Origin: Hydractinia symbiolongicarpus
Lineage: Eukaryota > Cnidaria > Hydrozoa > Anthoathecata > Hydractiniidae
Assembly (NCBI RefSeq): GCF_029227915.1
Contig: NC_079878.1
Span: 32,019,501 to 32,083,500 of the forward strand
Direction of reading: 5' to 3'
DNA: 64,000 nucleotides
Shown here: positions 10,564 to 22,123 of the stretch, piece by piece
Numbering within the stretch: the stretch's first letter is position 1
How the letters are laid out: each line of letters begins with the position of its first letter
Translations under genes and position numbers: made by a program
Notes under the pieces: model-generated
The model's input: only the letters and a program-made list of their open reading frames with translations
Told to the model about the DNA's origin: nothing
Database searches by the model: none

Positions 10564-11179
10564 TCGTTCATGAAATGAGTTTACTCACTGGGTACTTTCC
10601 TTGTATACTTTTAACTATACGGGCCGAGTCCGGGATTTACGGGAAATCGCGGGTTGTCGTTTGCCGGCGATTAAACTTCTTTTATTCAGCGTCTCATCAA
10701 AAATGAAAACATTTTTAAAAACTACAAGTCTCATGGGCTTTAGTGGTGAAATAATAATTTAAAAAATCGTTTGGGAAATGAGTTTACTCCCTGGGTACTT
10801 TCTTTGTATACTTTTGACTATACGGGCCGAGTCCAGGATTTACGGGAAATCGCAGGTTTTCGTTTGCCGGCGATTAAACTTCTTTTATTCAGCGTCTCAT
10901 CAAAAATGAAAACATTTTTAAAAACTACAAGTCTCATGGGCTTTAGTGGTGAAATAATAATTTAAAAAATCGTTTGGGAAATGAGTTTACTCCCTGGGTA
11001 CTTTCTTTGTATACTTTTGACTATACGGGCCGAGTCCAGGATTTACGGGAAATCGCAGGTTTTCGTTTGCCGGCGATTAAACTTCTTTTATTCAGCGTCT
11101 CATCAAAAATGAAAACATTTTTAAAAACTACAAGTCTCATGGGCTTTAGTGGTGAAATAATAATTTAAAAAATCGTTTG

Positions 11180-13819
11180 GGAAATGATTTTACTCCCTGG
11201 GTACTTTCTTTGTATACTTTTGACTATACGGGCCGAGTCCAGGATTTACGGGAAATCGCAGGTTTTCGTTTGCCGGCGATTAAACTTCTTTTATTTAGCG
11301 TCTCATCAAAAATGAAAACATTTTTAAAAACTACAAGTCTCATGGGCTTTAGTGGTGAAATAATAATTTAAAAAATCGTTTGGGAAATGATTTTACTCCC
11401 TGGGTACTTTCTTTGTATACTTTTGACTATACGGGCCGAGTCCAGGATTTACGGGAAATTGCAGGTTTTCGCTTGCCGGCGATTAAACTTCTTTTATTCA
11501 GCGTCTCATCAAAAATGAAAACATTTTTAAAAACTACAAGTCTCATGCGTTTTAGTGGTGAAAAAGTAATTTAAATAATCGTTCGGGAAATGAGTTTACT
11601 CCCTGGGTACTTTCTTTGTATACTTTTGACTATACGGGCCAAGCCCGAGATTTACGGGAAATCGCGGGTTTTCGTTTGCCGGCGATTAAACTTCTTCTAT
11701 TCAGCGTCTCATCAAAAATGAAAACATTTTTAAAAACTACAAGTCTCATGCGTTTTAGTGGTGAAAAAATAATTTAAAAAATCGTTCGGGAAATGAGTTT
11801 ACACCCTGGGTACTTTCTTTGTATACTTTTGACTATACGGGCCGAGTCCAGGATTTACGGGAAATCGCAGGTTTTCGTTTGCCGGCGATTAAACTTCTTT
11901 TATTCAGCGTCTCATCAAAAATGAAAACATTTTTAAAAACTACAAGTCTCATGAGGCTTTAGTGGTGAAATAATAATTTAAAAAATTGTTTGGGAAATGA
12001 TTTTACTCCCTGGGTACTTTCTTTGTATACTTTTGACTATACGGGCCGAGTCCAGGATTTACGGGAAATTGCAGGTTTTCGTTTGCCGGCGATTAAACTT
12101 CTTTTATTCAGCGTCTCATCAAAAATGAAAACATTTTTAAAAACTACAAGTCTCATGCGTTTTAGTGGTGAAAAAGTAATTTAAATAATCGTTCGGGAAA
12201 TGAGTTTACTCCCTGGGTACTTTCTTTGTATACTTTTGACTATACGGGCCAAGCCCGAGATTTACGGGAAATCGCGGGTTTTCGTTTGCCGGCGATTAAA
12301 CTTCTTCTATTCAGCGTCTCATCAAAAATGAAAACATTTTTAAAAACTACAAGTCTCATGCGTTTTAGTGGTGAAAAAATAATTTAAAAAATCGTTCGGG
12401 AAATGAGTTTACACCCTGGGTACTTTCTTTGTATACTTTTGACTATACGGGCCGAGTCCGGGATTTACGGGAAATCGCAGGTTTTCGTTTGCCGGCGATT
12501 AAACTTCTTTTATTCAGCGTCTCATCAAAAATGAAAACATTTTTAAAAACTACAAGTCTCATGCGTTTTAGTGGTGAAAAAGTAATTTAAAAAATCGTTC
12601 GGAAAATTAGTTTACTCCCTGGGTACTTTCTTTGTATACTTTTGACTATACGGGCCAAGCCCGAGATTTACGGGAAATCGCGGGTTTTCGTTTGCCGGCG
12701 ATTAAACTTCTTTTATTCAGCGTCTCATCAAAAATGAAAACATTTTTAAAAACTACAAGTCTCATGCGTTTTAGTGGTGAAAAAATAATTTAAAAAATCG
12801 TTCGGGAAATGAGTTTACACCCTGGGTACTTTCTTTGTATACTTTTGACTATACGGGCCGAGTCCGGGATTTACGGGAAATCGCAGGTTTTCGTTTGCCG
12901 GCGATTAAACTTCTTTTATTCAGCGTCTCATCAAAAATGAAAACATTTTTGAAAACTACAAGTCTCATACGTTTTAGTGGTAAAAAAATAATTCAAAAAT
13001 TCGTTCATAAAATGAGTTTACTCACTGGGTACTTTCCTTGTATACTTTTAACTATACGGGCCGAGTCCGGGATTTACGGGAAATCGCAGGTTTTCGTTTG
13101 CCGGCGATTAAACTTCTTTTATTCAGCGTCTCATCAAAAATGAAAACATTTTTGAAAACTACAAGTCTCATACGTTTTAGTGGTGAAAAAATAATTCAAA
13201 AATTCGTTCATGAAATGAGTTTACTCACTGGGTACTTTCCTTGTATACTTTTAACTATACGGGCCGAGTCCGGGATTTACGGGAAATCGCGGGTTGTCGT
13301 TTGCCGGCGATTAAACTTCTTTTATTCAGCGTCTCATCAAAAATGAAAACATTTTTAAAAACTACAAGTCTCATGGGCTTTAGTGGTGAAATAATAATTT
13401 AAAAAATCGTTTGGGAAATGAGTTTACTCCCTGGGTACTTTCTTTGTATACTTTTGACTATACGGGCCGAGTCCAGGATTTACGGGAAATCGCAGGTTTT
13501 CGTTTGCCGGCGATTAAACTTCTTTTATTCAGCGTCTCATCAAAAATGAAAACATTTTTAAAAACTACAAGTCTCATGGGCTTTAGTGGTGAAATAATAA
13601 TTTAAAAAATCGTTTGGGAAATGAGTTTACTCCCTGGGTACTTTCTTTGTATACTTTTGACTATACGGGCCGAGTCCAGGATTTACGGGAAATCGCAGGT
13701 TTTCGTTTGCCGGCGATTAAACTTCTTTTATTCAGCGTCTCATCAAAAATGAAAACATTTTTAAAAACTACAAGTCTCATGGGCTTTAGTGGTGAAATAA
13801 TAATTTAAAAAATCGTTTG
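11180..13819 (+). repeat. 13-monomer HOR unit, copy 2 (2640 bp)
   Basis: Same order as 8540-11179. Comparing the two copies line by line, I saw one difference inside the unit: A at 10289 against C at 12929. The match begins near 8548/11188 and is lost near 11255/13895, where the second copy turns into N (ATTGCAGG). The near-identity implies a very recent duplication. Confidence 0.9.
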
Positions 13820-14015
13820 GGAAATGATTTTACTCCCTGGGTACTTTCTTTGTATACTTTTGACTATACGGGCCGAGTCCAGGATTTACGGGAAATTGCA
13901 GGTTTTCGTCTGCCGGCGATTAAACTTCTTTTATTCAGCGTCTCATCAAAAATGAAAACATTTTTAAAAACTACAAGTCTCATGCGTTTTAGTGGTGAAA
14001 AAGTAATTTAAATAA

Positions 14016-17000
14016 TCGTTCGAGAAATGAGTTTACTCCCTGGGTACTTTCTTTGTATACTTTTGACTATACGGGCCAAGCCCGAGATTTACGGGAAATC
14101 GCGGGTTTTCGTTTGCCGGCGATTAAACTTCTTCTATTCAGCGTCTCATCAAAAATGAAAACATTTTTAAAAACTACAAGTCTCATGCGTTTTAGTGGTG
14201 AAAAAATAATTTAAAAAATCGTTCGGGAAATGAGTTTACACCCTGGGTACTTTCTTTGTATACTTTTGACTATACGGGCCGAGTCCGGGATTTACGGGAA
14301 ATCGCAGGTTTTCGTTTGCCGGCGATTAAACTTCTTTTATTCAGCGTCTCATCAAAAATGAAAACATTTTTGAAAACTACAAGTCTCATACGTTTTAGTG
14401 GTGAAAAAATAATTCAAAAATTCGTTCATGAAATGAGTTTACTCACTGGGTACTTTCCTTGTATACTTTTAACTATACGGGCCGAGTCCGGGATTTACGG
14501 GAAATCGCGGGTTGTCGTTTGCCGGCGATTAAACTTCTTTTATTCAGCGTCTCATCAAAAATGAAAACATTTTTAAAAACTACAAGTCTCATGGGCTTTA
14601 GTGGTGAAATAATAATTTAAAAAATCGTTTGGGAAATGAGTTTACTCCCTGGGTACATTCTTTATATACTTTTGACTATACGGGCCGAGTCCAGGATTTA
14701 CGGGAAATCGCAGGTTTTCGTTTGCCGGCGATTAAACTTCTTTTATTCAGCGTCTCATCAAAAATGAAAACATTTTTAAAAACTACAAGTCTCATGGGCT
14801 TTAGTGGTGAAATAATAATTTAAAAAATCTTTTGGGAATTGAGTTTACTCCCTGGGTACTTTCTTTGTATACTTTTGACTATACTGACCGAGTCCAGGAT
14901 TTACGGGAAATTGCAGGTTTTCGTTTGCCGGCGATTAAACTTCTTTTATTCAGCGTCTCATCAAAAATGAAAACATTTTTAAAAACTACAAGTCTCATGC
15001 GTTTTAGTGGTTAAAAAGTAATTTAAAAAATGGTTCGGGAAATGAGTTTACTCCCTGGGTACTTTCTTTGTATACTTTTGACTATACGGACCGAGTCCAG
15101 GATTTACGGGAAATTGCAGGTTTTCGTTTGCCGGCGATTAAACTTCTTTTATTCAGCGTCTCATCAAAAATGAAAACATTTTTAAAAACTACAAGTCTCA
15201 TGCGTTTTAGTGGTTAAAAAGTAATTTAAAAAATGGTTCGGGAAATGAGTTTACTCCCTGGGTACTTTCTTTGTATACTTTTGACTATACGGGCCAAGCC
15301 CGAGATTTACGGGATATCGCGGGTTTTCGTTTGCCGGCGATTAAACTTCTTTTATTCAGCGTCTCATCAAAAATGAAAACATTTTTAAAAACTACAAGTC
15401 TCATGCGTTTTAGTGGTGAAAAAGTAATTTAAAAAATCGTTCGGGAAATGAGTTTACTCCCTGGGTACTTTCTTTGCATACTTTTGACTATACGGGCCAA
15501 GCCGGGATTTACGGGAAATCGCGGGTTTTCGTTTGCCAGCGATTAAACTTCTTTTATTCAGCGTCTCATCAAAAATGAAAACATTTTTGAAAACTACAAG
15601 TCTCATACGTTTTAGTGGTGAAAAAATAATTCAAAAATTCGTTCATGAAATGAATTTACTCACTGGGTACTTTCCTTGTATACTTTTAACTATACGGGCC
15701 GAGTCCGGGATTTACGGGAAATCGCGGGTTGTCGTTTGCCGGCGATTAAACTTCTTTTATTCAGCGTCTCATCAAAAATGAAAACATTTTTAAAAACTAC
15801 AAGTCTCATGGGCTTTAGTGGTGAAATAATAATTTAAAAAATCGTTTGGGAAATGAGTTTACTCCCTGGGTACTTTCTTTATATACTTTTGACTATACGG
15901 GCCGAGTCCAGGATTTACGGGAAATCGCAGGTTTTCGTTTGCCGGCGATTAAACTTCTTTTATTCAGCGTCTCATCAAAAATGAAAACATTTTTAAAAAC
16001 TACAAGTCTCATGGGCTTTAGTGGTGAAATAATAATTTAAAAAATCTTTTGGGAATTGAGTTTACTCCCTGGGTACTTTCTTTGTATACTTTTGACTATA
16101 CGTACCGAGTCCAGGATTTACGGGAAATTGCAGGTTTTCGTTTGCCGGCGATTAAACTTCTTTTATTCAGCGTCTCATCAAAAATGAAAACATTTTTAAA
16201 AACTACAAGTCTCATGCGTTTTAGTGGTTAAAAAGTAATTTAAAAAATGGTTCGGGAAATGAGTTTACTCCCTGGGTACTTTCTTTGTATACTTTTGACT
16301 ATACGGGCCAAGCCCGAGATTTACGGGATATCGCGGGTTTTCGTTTGCCGGCGATTAAACTTCTTTTATTCAGCGTCTCATCAAAAATGAAAACATTTTT
16401 AAAAACTACAAGTCTCATGCGTTTTAGTGGTGAAAAATAAATTTAAAAAATCGTTCGGGAAATGAGTTTACTCCCTGGGTACTTTCTTTGTATACTTTTG
16501 ACTATACGGGCCAAGCCGGGATTTACGGGAAATCGCGGGTTTTCGTTTGCCAGCGATTAAACTTCTTTTATTCAGCGTCTCATCAAAAATGATAACATTT
16601 TTAAAAACTACAAGTCTCATGCGTTTTAGTGGTGAAAAAATAATTTAAAAAATTGTTCGGGAAATGAGTTTACTCCCTGGGTACCTTCTTTGTATGCTTT
16701 TGACTATACGGGCCGAGTCCGGGATTTACGGGAAATCGCGGATTTTCGTTTGCCGGCGATTAAACTTCTTTTATTCAGCGTCCCATCAAATATGAAAATA
16801 TTTTTGAAAACTACAAGTCTCATGCGTTTAGTGGTAAAAAAATAATATAAAAAATCGTTCGGGAAATGAGTTTACTCCCTGGGTACTTTCTTTGTATACT
16901 TTTGACTATACGGGCCGAGTCCGGAATTTACGGGAAATCGCAGGTTTTCGTTTGCTGGCGATTAAACTTCTTTTATTCAGCATCTCATCAAAAATGAAAA

Positions 17001-18072
17001 CATTTTTGAAAACTACAAGTCTCATGCGTTTTAGTGGTGAAAAAATAATTTAGAAAATCGTTCGGGAAATGAGTTTACACCCTGGGTACTTTCTTTGTAT
17101 ACTTTTGACTATACGGGCCGAGTCCGGGATTTACGGGAAATCGCAGCTTTTCGTTTGCCGGCGATTAAACTTCTTTTATTCAGCGTCTCATCAAAAATGA
17201 AAACATTTTTGAAAACTACAAGTCTGATACGTTTTAGTGGTGAAAAAATAATTCAAAAATTCATTCATGAAATGAGTTTACTCACTGGGCACTTTCCTTG
17301 TATACTTTTAACTATACGGGCCGAGTCCAGGATTTACGGGAAATCGCGGGTTGTCGTTTGCCGGCGATTAAACTTCTTTTATTCAGCGTCTCATCAAAAA
17401 TGAAAACATTTTTAAAAACTACAAGTGTCATGGGCTTTAGTGGTGAAATAATAATTTAAAAAATCGTTTGGGAAATGAGTTTACTCCCTGGGTACTTTCT
17501 TTGTATACTTTTGACTATACAGGCCGAGTACGGGATTTACGGGAAATCGCAGGTTTTCGTTTGCCGGCGATTAAACTTCTTTTATTCAGCGTCTCATCAA
17601 AAATGAAAACATTTTTGAAAACTACAAGTCTCATGCGTTTTAGTGGTGAAAAAATAATTCAAAAATTCGTTCATGAAATGAGTTTACTCACTGGGTACTT
17701 TCCTTGTATACTTCTAACTATACGGGCCGAGTCCGGGATTTACGGGAAATCGCGGGTTGTCGTTTGCCGGCGATTAAATTTCTTTTATTCAGCGTCTCAT
17801 CAAAAATGAAAACATTTTTAAAAACTACAAGTCTCATGGGCTTTAGTGGTGAAATAATAATTTAAAAAATCGTTTGGGAAATGAGTTTACTCCCTGGGTA
17901 CTGTCTTTGTATACTTTTGACTATACGGGCCGAGTCCAGGATTTACGGGAAATCGCAGGTTTTCGTTTGCCGGCGATCAAACTTCTTTTATTCAGCGTCT
18001 CATCAAAAATGAAAACATTTTTAAAAACTACAAGTCTCACGGGCTTTAGTGGTGAAAAAGTAATTTAAAAAA
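14016..18072 (+). repeat. Mixed region with a 1217-bp hexamer
   Basis: Order: A, B, C, D, N (14828), N (15031), A (15234), R/B chimera (15437), C, D, N (16045), A (16248), R (16451), E (16653), P (16855), B (17058), C, D/P (17464), C (17667), D/N (17870). D-N at 14625-15030 recurs at 15842-16247, offset 1217, and A-R at 15234-15638 recurs at 16248-16652, offset 1014. E, P and R appear here in mixed order just before the large blocks that start at 18073. Confidence 0.8.
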
Positions 18073-18477
18073 TCGTTCGGGAAATGAGTTTACTCCCTGG
18101 GTACTTTCTTTGTATACTTTTGACTATACGGGCCAAGCCCGAGATTTACGGGAAATCGCGGGTTTTCGTTTGCCGGCGATTAAACTTCTTTTATTCAGCG
18201 TCTCATCAAAAATGAAAACATTTTTAAAAACTACAAGTCTCATGCGTTTTAGTGGTGAAAAAGTAGTTCAAAAAATCGTTCGGGAAATGAGTTTACTCCC
18301 TGGGTACTTTCTTTGTATACTTTTGACTATACGGGCCAAGCCTGGATTTACGGGAAATCGCGGGTTTTCGTTTGCCGGCGATTAAACTTCTTTTATTCAG
18401 CGTCTCATCAAAAATGAAAACATTTTTAAAAATTACAAGTCTTATGCGTTTTAGTGGTGAAAAAATAATTTAAAAAA

Positions 18478-18679
18478 TCGTTCGGGAAATGAGTTTACTC
18501 CCTGGGTACTTTCTTTGTATACTTTTGACTATACGCGCCAAGCCGGGATTTACGGGAAATCGCGGGTTCTCGTTTGCATGGCGAATAAACTTCTTTTATT
18601 CAGCGTCTCATCAAAAATGAAAACATTTTTAAAAACTACATGTCTTATGCGTTTTAGTGGTGGAAAAATAATTAAAAAA
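18478..18679 (+). repeat. Monomer class G (exemplar), 201-202 bp
   Basis: Diagnostics: ATACGCGCCAAGCCGGG (one base shorter than CCAAGCCCGGG), GGGTTCTCG, often GCGAATAAAC, and ACATGTCTTATG with a GGTGGAAAAATAATTAAAA end (another base lost). Members start at 18478, 19491, 20098, 24152, 25367, 26380, 26987, 30028, 31041, 31648, 37122, 39759, 41584 and 41786. The six copies at 19491, 20098, 26380, 26987, 31041 and 31648 have both deletions and are the only 201-bp units in the window. Copies 24152, 37122, 39759, 41584 and 41786 lack the GAATAAAC change and end like D or A. Confidence 0.83.
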
Positions 18680-18882
18680 TCGTTCTGGAAATGAGTTTAC
18701 TCACAGGGTACTTTCTTTGTATACATTCGACTATACGGGCCAAGCCCGGGATTTACGGGAAATCGCGGGTTTTCGTTTTCCGGCGATTAAACCTCTTTCA
18801 TTAAGCGTCTCATCAAAAATGAAAACATTTTTGAAAACTACAAGTCTCATGCGTTTTAGTGGTGAAAAAATAATTTAAAAAA
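18680..18882 (+). repeat. Monomer class H (exemplar)
   Basis: Diagnostics: TCGTTCTGG, CTCACAGGG, GTATACATTCGAC, CCAAGCCCGGG, TCGCGGGTTTTCG, TTTTCCGGCG and CATTAAGCG. It shares CATTCGAC and CATTAAG with F but lacks the CCCCGG and AAAACGCGGG changes. Members start at 18680, 19692, 20299, 25569, 26581, 27188, 30230, 31242, 31849, 52539, 56595, 60853 and 62677, with a partial copy at 63893-64000. A divergent relative starts at 54972. H follows G in the 18-32 kb blocks, J at 52.5 and 56.6 kb, and X at 60.9, 62.7 and 63.9 kb. Copies 20299, 27188 and 31849 are 202 bp. Confidence 0.83.
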
Positions 18883-20500
18883 TCGTTCGGGAAATGAGTT
18901 TACTCCCTGGGTACCTTCTTTGTATGCTTTTGACTATACGGGCCGAGTCCAGGATTTACGGGAAATCGCAGGTTTTCGTTTGCCGGCGATCAAACTTCTT
19001 TTATTCAGCGTCTCATCAAAAATGAAAACATTTTTAAAAACTACAAGTCTCATGGGCTTTAGTGGTGAAAAAGTAATTTAAAAAATCGTTCGGGAAATGA
19101 GTTTACTCCCTGGGTACTTTCTTTGTATACTTTTGACTATACGGGCCAAGCCCGAGATTTACGGGAAATCGCGGGTTTTCGTTTGCCGGCGATTAAACTT
19201 CTTTTATTCAGCGTCTCATCAAAAATGAAAACATTTTTAAAAACTACAAGTCTCATGCGTTTTAGTGGTGAAAAAGTAGTTTAAAAAATCGTTCGGGAAA
19301 AGAGTTTACTCCCTGGGTACTTTCTTTGTATACTTTTGACTATACGGGCCAAGCCGGGATTTACGGGAAATCGCGGGTTTTCGTTTGCCGGCGATTAAAC
19401 TTCTTTTATTCAGCGTCTCATCAAAAATGACAACATTTTTAAAAATTACAAGTCTTATGCGTTTTAGTGGTGAAAAAATAATTTAAAAAATCGTTCGGGA
19501 AATGAGTTTACTCCCTGGGTACTTTCTTTGTATACTTTTGACTATACGCACCAAGCCGGGATTTACGGGAAATCGCGGGTTCTCGTTTGCCGGCGAATAA
19601 ACTTCTTTTATTCAGCGTCTCATCAAAAATGAAAACATTTTTAAAAACTACATGTCTTATGCGTTTTAGTGGTGGAAAAATAATTAAAAAATCGTTCTGG
19701 AAATGAGTTTACTCACAGGGTACTTTCTTTGTATACATTCGACTATACGGGCCAAGCCCGGGATTTACGGGAAATCGCGGGTTTTCGTTTTCCGGCGTTT
19801 AAACCTCTTTCATTAAGCGTCTCATCAAAAATGAAAACATTTTTGAAAACTACAAGTCTCATGCGTTTTAGTGGTGAAAAAATAATTTAAAAAATCGTTC
19901 GGGAAATGAGTTTACTCCCTGGGTACCTTCTTTGTATGCTTTTGACTATACGGGCCGAGTCCGGGATTTACGGGAAATCGCGGATTTTCGTTTGCTGGCG
20001 ATTAAACTTCTTTTATTCAGCGTCTCATCAAAAATCAAAACATTTTTAAAAATTACAAGTCTTATGCGTTTTAGTGGTGAAAAAATAATTTAAAAAATCG
20101 TTCGGGAAATGAGTTTACTCCCTGGGTACTTTCTTTGTATACTTTTGACTATACGCGCCAAGCCGGGATTTACGGGAAATCGCGGGTTCTCGTTTGCCGG
20201 CGAATAAACTTCTTTTATTCAGCGTCTCAGCAAAAATGAAAACATTTTTAAAAACTACATGTCTTATGCGTTTTAGTGGTGGAAAAATAATTAAAAAATC
20301 GTTCTGGAAATGAGTTTACTCACAGGGTACTTTCTTTGTATACATTCGACTATACGGGCCAAGCCCGGGATTTACGGGAAATCGCGGGTTTTCGTTTTCC
20401 GGCGATTAAACCTCTTTCATTAAGCGTCTCATCAAAAATGAAAACATTTTTGAAAACTACAAGTCTCATGCGTTTTAGTGGTGAAAAAAAAATTAAAAAA

Positions 20501-20703
20501 TCGTTCGGGAAATGAGTTTACTCCCTGGGTACTTTCTTTGTATACATTCGACTATACGGGCCAAGCCCCGGATTTACGGGAAAACGCGGGATTTCGTTTG
20601 CCGGCGATTAAACCTCTTTCATTAAGCGTCTCATCAAAAATGAAAACATTTTTGAAAATTACAAGTCTCATGCGTTTTAGTGGTGAAAAAATAATTTAAA
20701 AAA
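20501..20703 (+). repeat. Monomer class F (exemplar)
   Basis: Diagnostics: GTATACATTCGAC, CCAAGCCCCGG, AAAACGCGGGATTTCG, AAACCTCTTTCATTAAGCG, and GAAAATTAC in many copies. Members start at 4271, 20501, 20907, 24354, 27390, 27796, 32051, 32457, 37527, 40164, 42191, 52742, 59433, 59636 and 59839. Chimeras start at 28202 (F/P) and 56798 (F/E). F is nearly always followed by E, so F-E acts as a dimer. Only at 59433-60041 is there a run of three F units. Confidence 0.85.
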
Positions 20704-21109
20704 TCGTTCGGGAAATGAGTTTACTCCCTGGGTACCTTCTTTGTATGCTTTTGACTATACGGGCCGAGTCCGGGATTTACGGGAAATCGCGGATTTTCGT
20801 TTGCTGGCGATTAAACTTCTTTTATTCAGCGTCCCATCAAATATGAAAATATTTTTGAAAACTACAAGTCTCATGCGTTTTAGTGGTGAAAAAAAAATTT
20901 AAAAAATCGTTCGGGAAACGAGTTTACTCCCTGGGTACTTTCTTTGTATACATTCGACTATACGGGCCAAGCCCCGGATTTACGGGAAAACGCGGGATTT
21001 CGTTTGCCGGCGATTAAACCTCTTTCATTAAGCGTCTCATCAAAAATGAAAACATTTTTGAAAATTACAAGTCTCATGAGTTTTAGTGGTGAAAAAATAA
21101 TTTAAAAAA

Positions 21110-21311
21110 TCGTTCGGGAAATGAGTTTACTCCCTGGGTACCTTCTTTGTATGCTTTTGACTATACGGGCCGAGTCCGGGATTTACGGGAAATCGCGGAT
21201 TTTCGTTTGCTGGCGATTAAACTTCTTTTATTCAGCGTCCCATCAAATATGAAAATATTTTTGAAAACTACAAGTCTCATGCGTTTAGTGGTAAAAAAAT
21301 AATATAAAAAA
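21110..21311 (+). repeat. Monomer class E (exemplar), usually 202 bp
   Basis: Diagnostics: TACCTTCTTTGTATG (some have TACTTTCTTTGTATA), TCGCGGATTTTCG, GCTGGCG or GCCGGCG, GTCCCATCAAATATG, AAAATATTTTTG, and GCGTTTAGTGGTAAAA with one T lost. Members start at 4474, 4676, 16653, 20704, 21110, 22124, 24557, 27593, 27999, 32254, 32660, 33877, 35094, 37730, 40367, 42394, 49294, 50308, 52945, 53959, 54567, 58622, 60042, 61056, 61866 and 62880. E/R chimeras start at 19895, 26784 and 31445. Copies 4676, 20704, 27593, 27999 and 32254 are 203 bp because their 3' end has the full GCGTTTTAG of other classes. Its A/T dyad is altered but kept in another register. Confidence 0.85.
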
Positions 21312-21514
21312 TCGTTCGGGAAATGAGTTTACTCCCTGGGTACTTTCTTTGTATACTTTTGACTATACGGGCCGAGTCCGGGATTTACGGGAAATCGCAG
21401 GTTTTCGTTTGCCGGTGATTAAACTTCTTTTATTCAGCGTCTCATCAAAAATGAAAACATTTTTGAAAACTACAAGTCTCATGCGTTTTAGTGGTGAAAA
21501 AATAATTCAAAAAT
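21312..21514 (+). repeat. Monomer class P (exemplar), a B relative
   Basis: Diagnostics: TCGTTCGGG, ACTCCC, CGAGTCCGGG, TCGCAGG, TTTTTGAAAA, CATGCG, and an AATTC or AATTT end joined to TTCGTTAGGG of the next unit. Members start at 16855, 21312, 22326, 32862, 34079, 35296, 37932, 40569, 42596, 50510, 53147, 54161, 54769, 57000, 57810, 58824, 60244 and 62068. P/D chimeras start at 24759 and 49496. P follows E and usually precedes Q, so E-P-Q is a standing trimer. Copies 21312, 22326, 32862, 34079 and 35296 share GCCGGTGATT. Confidence 0.82.
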
Positions 21515-21717
21515 TCGTTAGGGAAATGAGTTTACTCACTGGGTACTTTCCTTGTATACTTTTGACTATACGGGCCGAGACCGGGATTTACGGGAAATTG
21601 CGGGTTTTCGTTTGCCGGCGATTAAACTTCTTTTATTCAGTGTCTCATCAAAAATGAAAACATTTTTAAAAACTACAAGTCTCATGGGCTTTAGTGGTGA
21701 AATAATAATTTAAAAAA
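21515..21717 (+). repeat. Monomer class Q (exemplar), a C relative
   Basis: Diagnostics: TTCGTTAGGG, CTCACTGGG, TTTCCTTG or TTTCCGTG, CTTTTGAC, CGAGACCGGG, ATTGCGGG, often CAGTGTC, and CATGGGC. Members start at 4879, 7518, 21515, 22529, 28405, 29217, 33065, 34282, 35499, 38135, 40772, 42799, 50713, 53350, 53756, 54364, 58013, 59027, 60447, 62271 and 63487. Divergent relatives start at 48685 and 49699 (ACTCCC, CATGCG) and at 55175. Copies 4879 and 7518 share AATGGTG. Copies 29217, 38135, 40772 and 42799 share GTGTTTC and GAAATAGTAA. Confidence 0.82.
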
Positions 21718-22123
21718 TCGTTTGGGAAATGAGTTTACTCCCTGGGTACTTTCTTTGTATACTTTTGACTATACGGGCCGAGTCCAGGATTTACGGGAAA
21801 TCGCAGGTTTTCGTTTGCCGGCGATTAAACTTCTTTTATTCAGCGTCTCATCAAAAATGAAAACATTTTTAAAAACTACAAGTCTCATGGGCTTTAGTGG
21901 TGAAATAATAATTTAAAAAATCGTTTGGGAAATGAGTTTACTCCCTGGGTACTTTCTTTGTATACTTTTGACTATACGGGCCGAGTCCAGGATTTACGGG
22001 AAATTGCAGGTTTTCGTTTGCCGGCGATTAAACTTCTTTTATTCAGCGTCTCATCAAAAATGAAAACATTTTTAAAAACTACAAGTCTTATGCGTTTTAG
22101 TGGTGAAAAAGTAATTTAAAAAA

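Larger units (their letters stand above)
8540..11179 (+). repeat. 13-monomer HOR unit, copy 1 (2640 bp)
   Basis: Monomer order from 8533: D, N, A, B/D chimera (9142, 204 bp), N, A, B variant, A, B, C/B chimera (10361), C, D, D. The next copy lies exactly 2640 bp downstream. Shared private marks include TTATTTAGCG, CGCTTGCCGG, CATGAGGC and TCATAAAATG. The edges given are approximate, because flanking monomers are of similar class. Confidence 0.9.
18073..22123 (+). repeat. 20-monomer block, copy 1 (4051 bp)
   Basis: Order: A, R, G, H, E/D, A, R, G, H, E/R, G, H, F, E, F, E, P, Q, D, N. Inside it, G-H recurs three times. Copy 2 lies 6889 bp downstream and copy 3 lies 11550 bp downstream. Private differences of this copy include GTAGTTCAAAA near 18264, GACAACATTT near 19428, ACGCACCAAG near 19545 and CTCAGCAAAA near 20226. 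Confidence 0.9.

Noticed and set aside
18580-18595. AATAAA in G monomers (GCGAATAAAC) as a polyadenylation signal
   Set aside because: It arises from one T-to-A change in an A/T-rich unit and has no transcript evidence or gene upstream.
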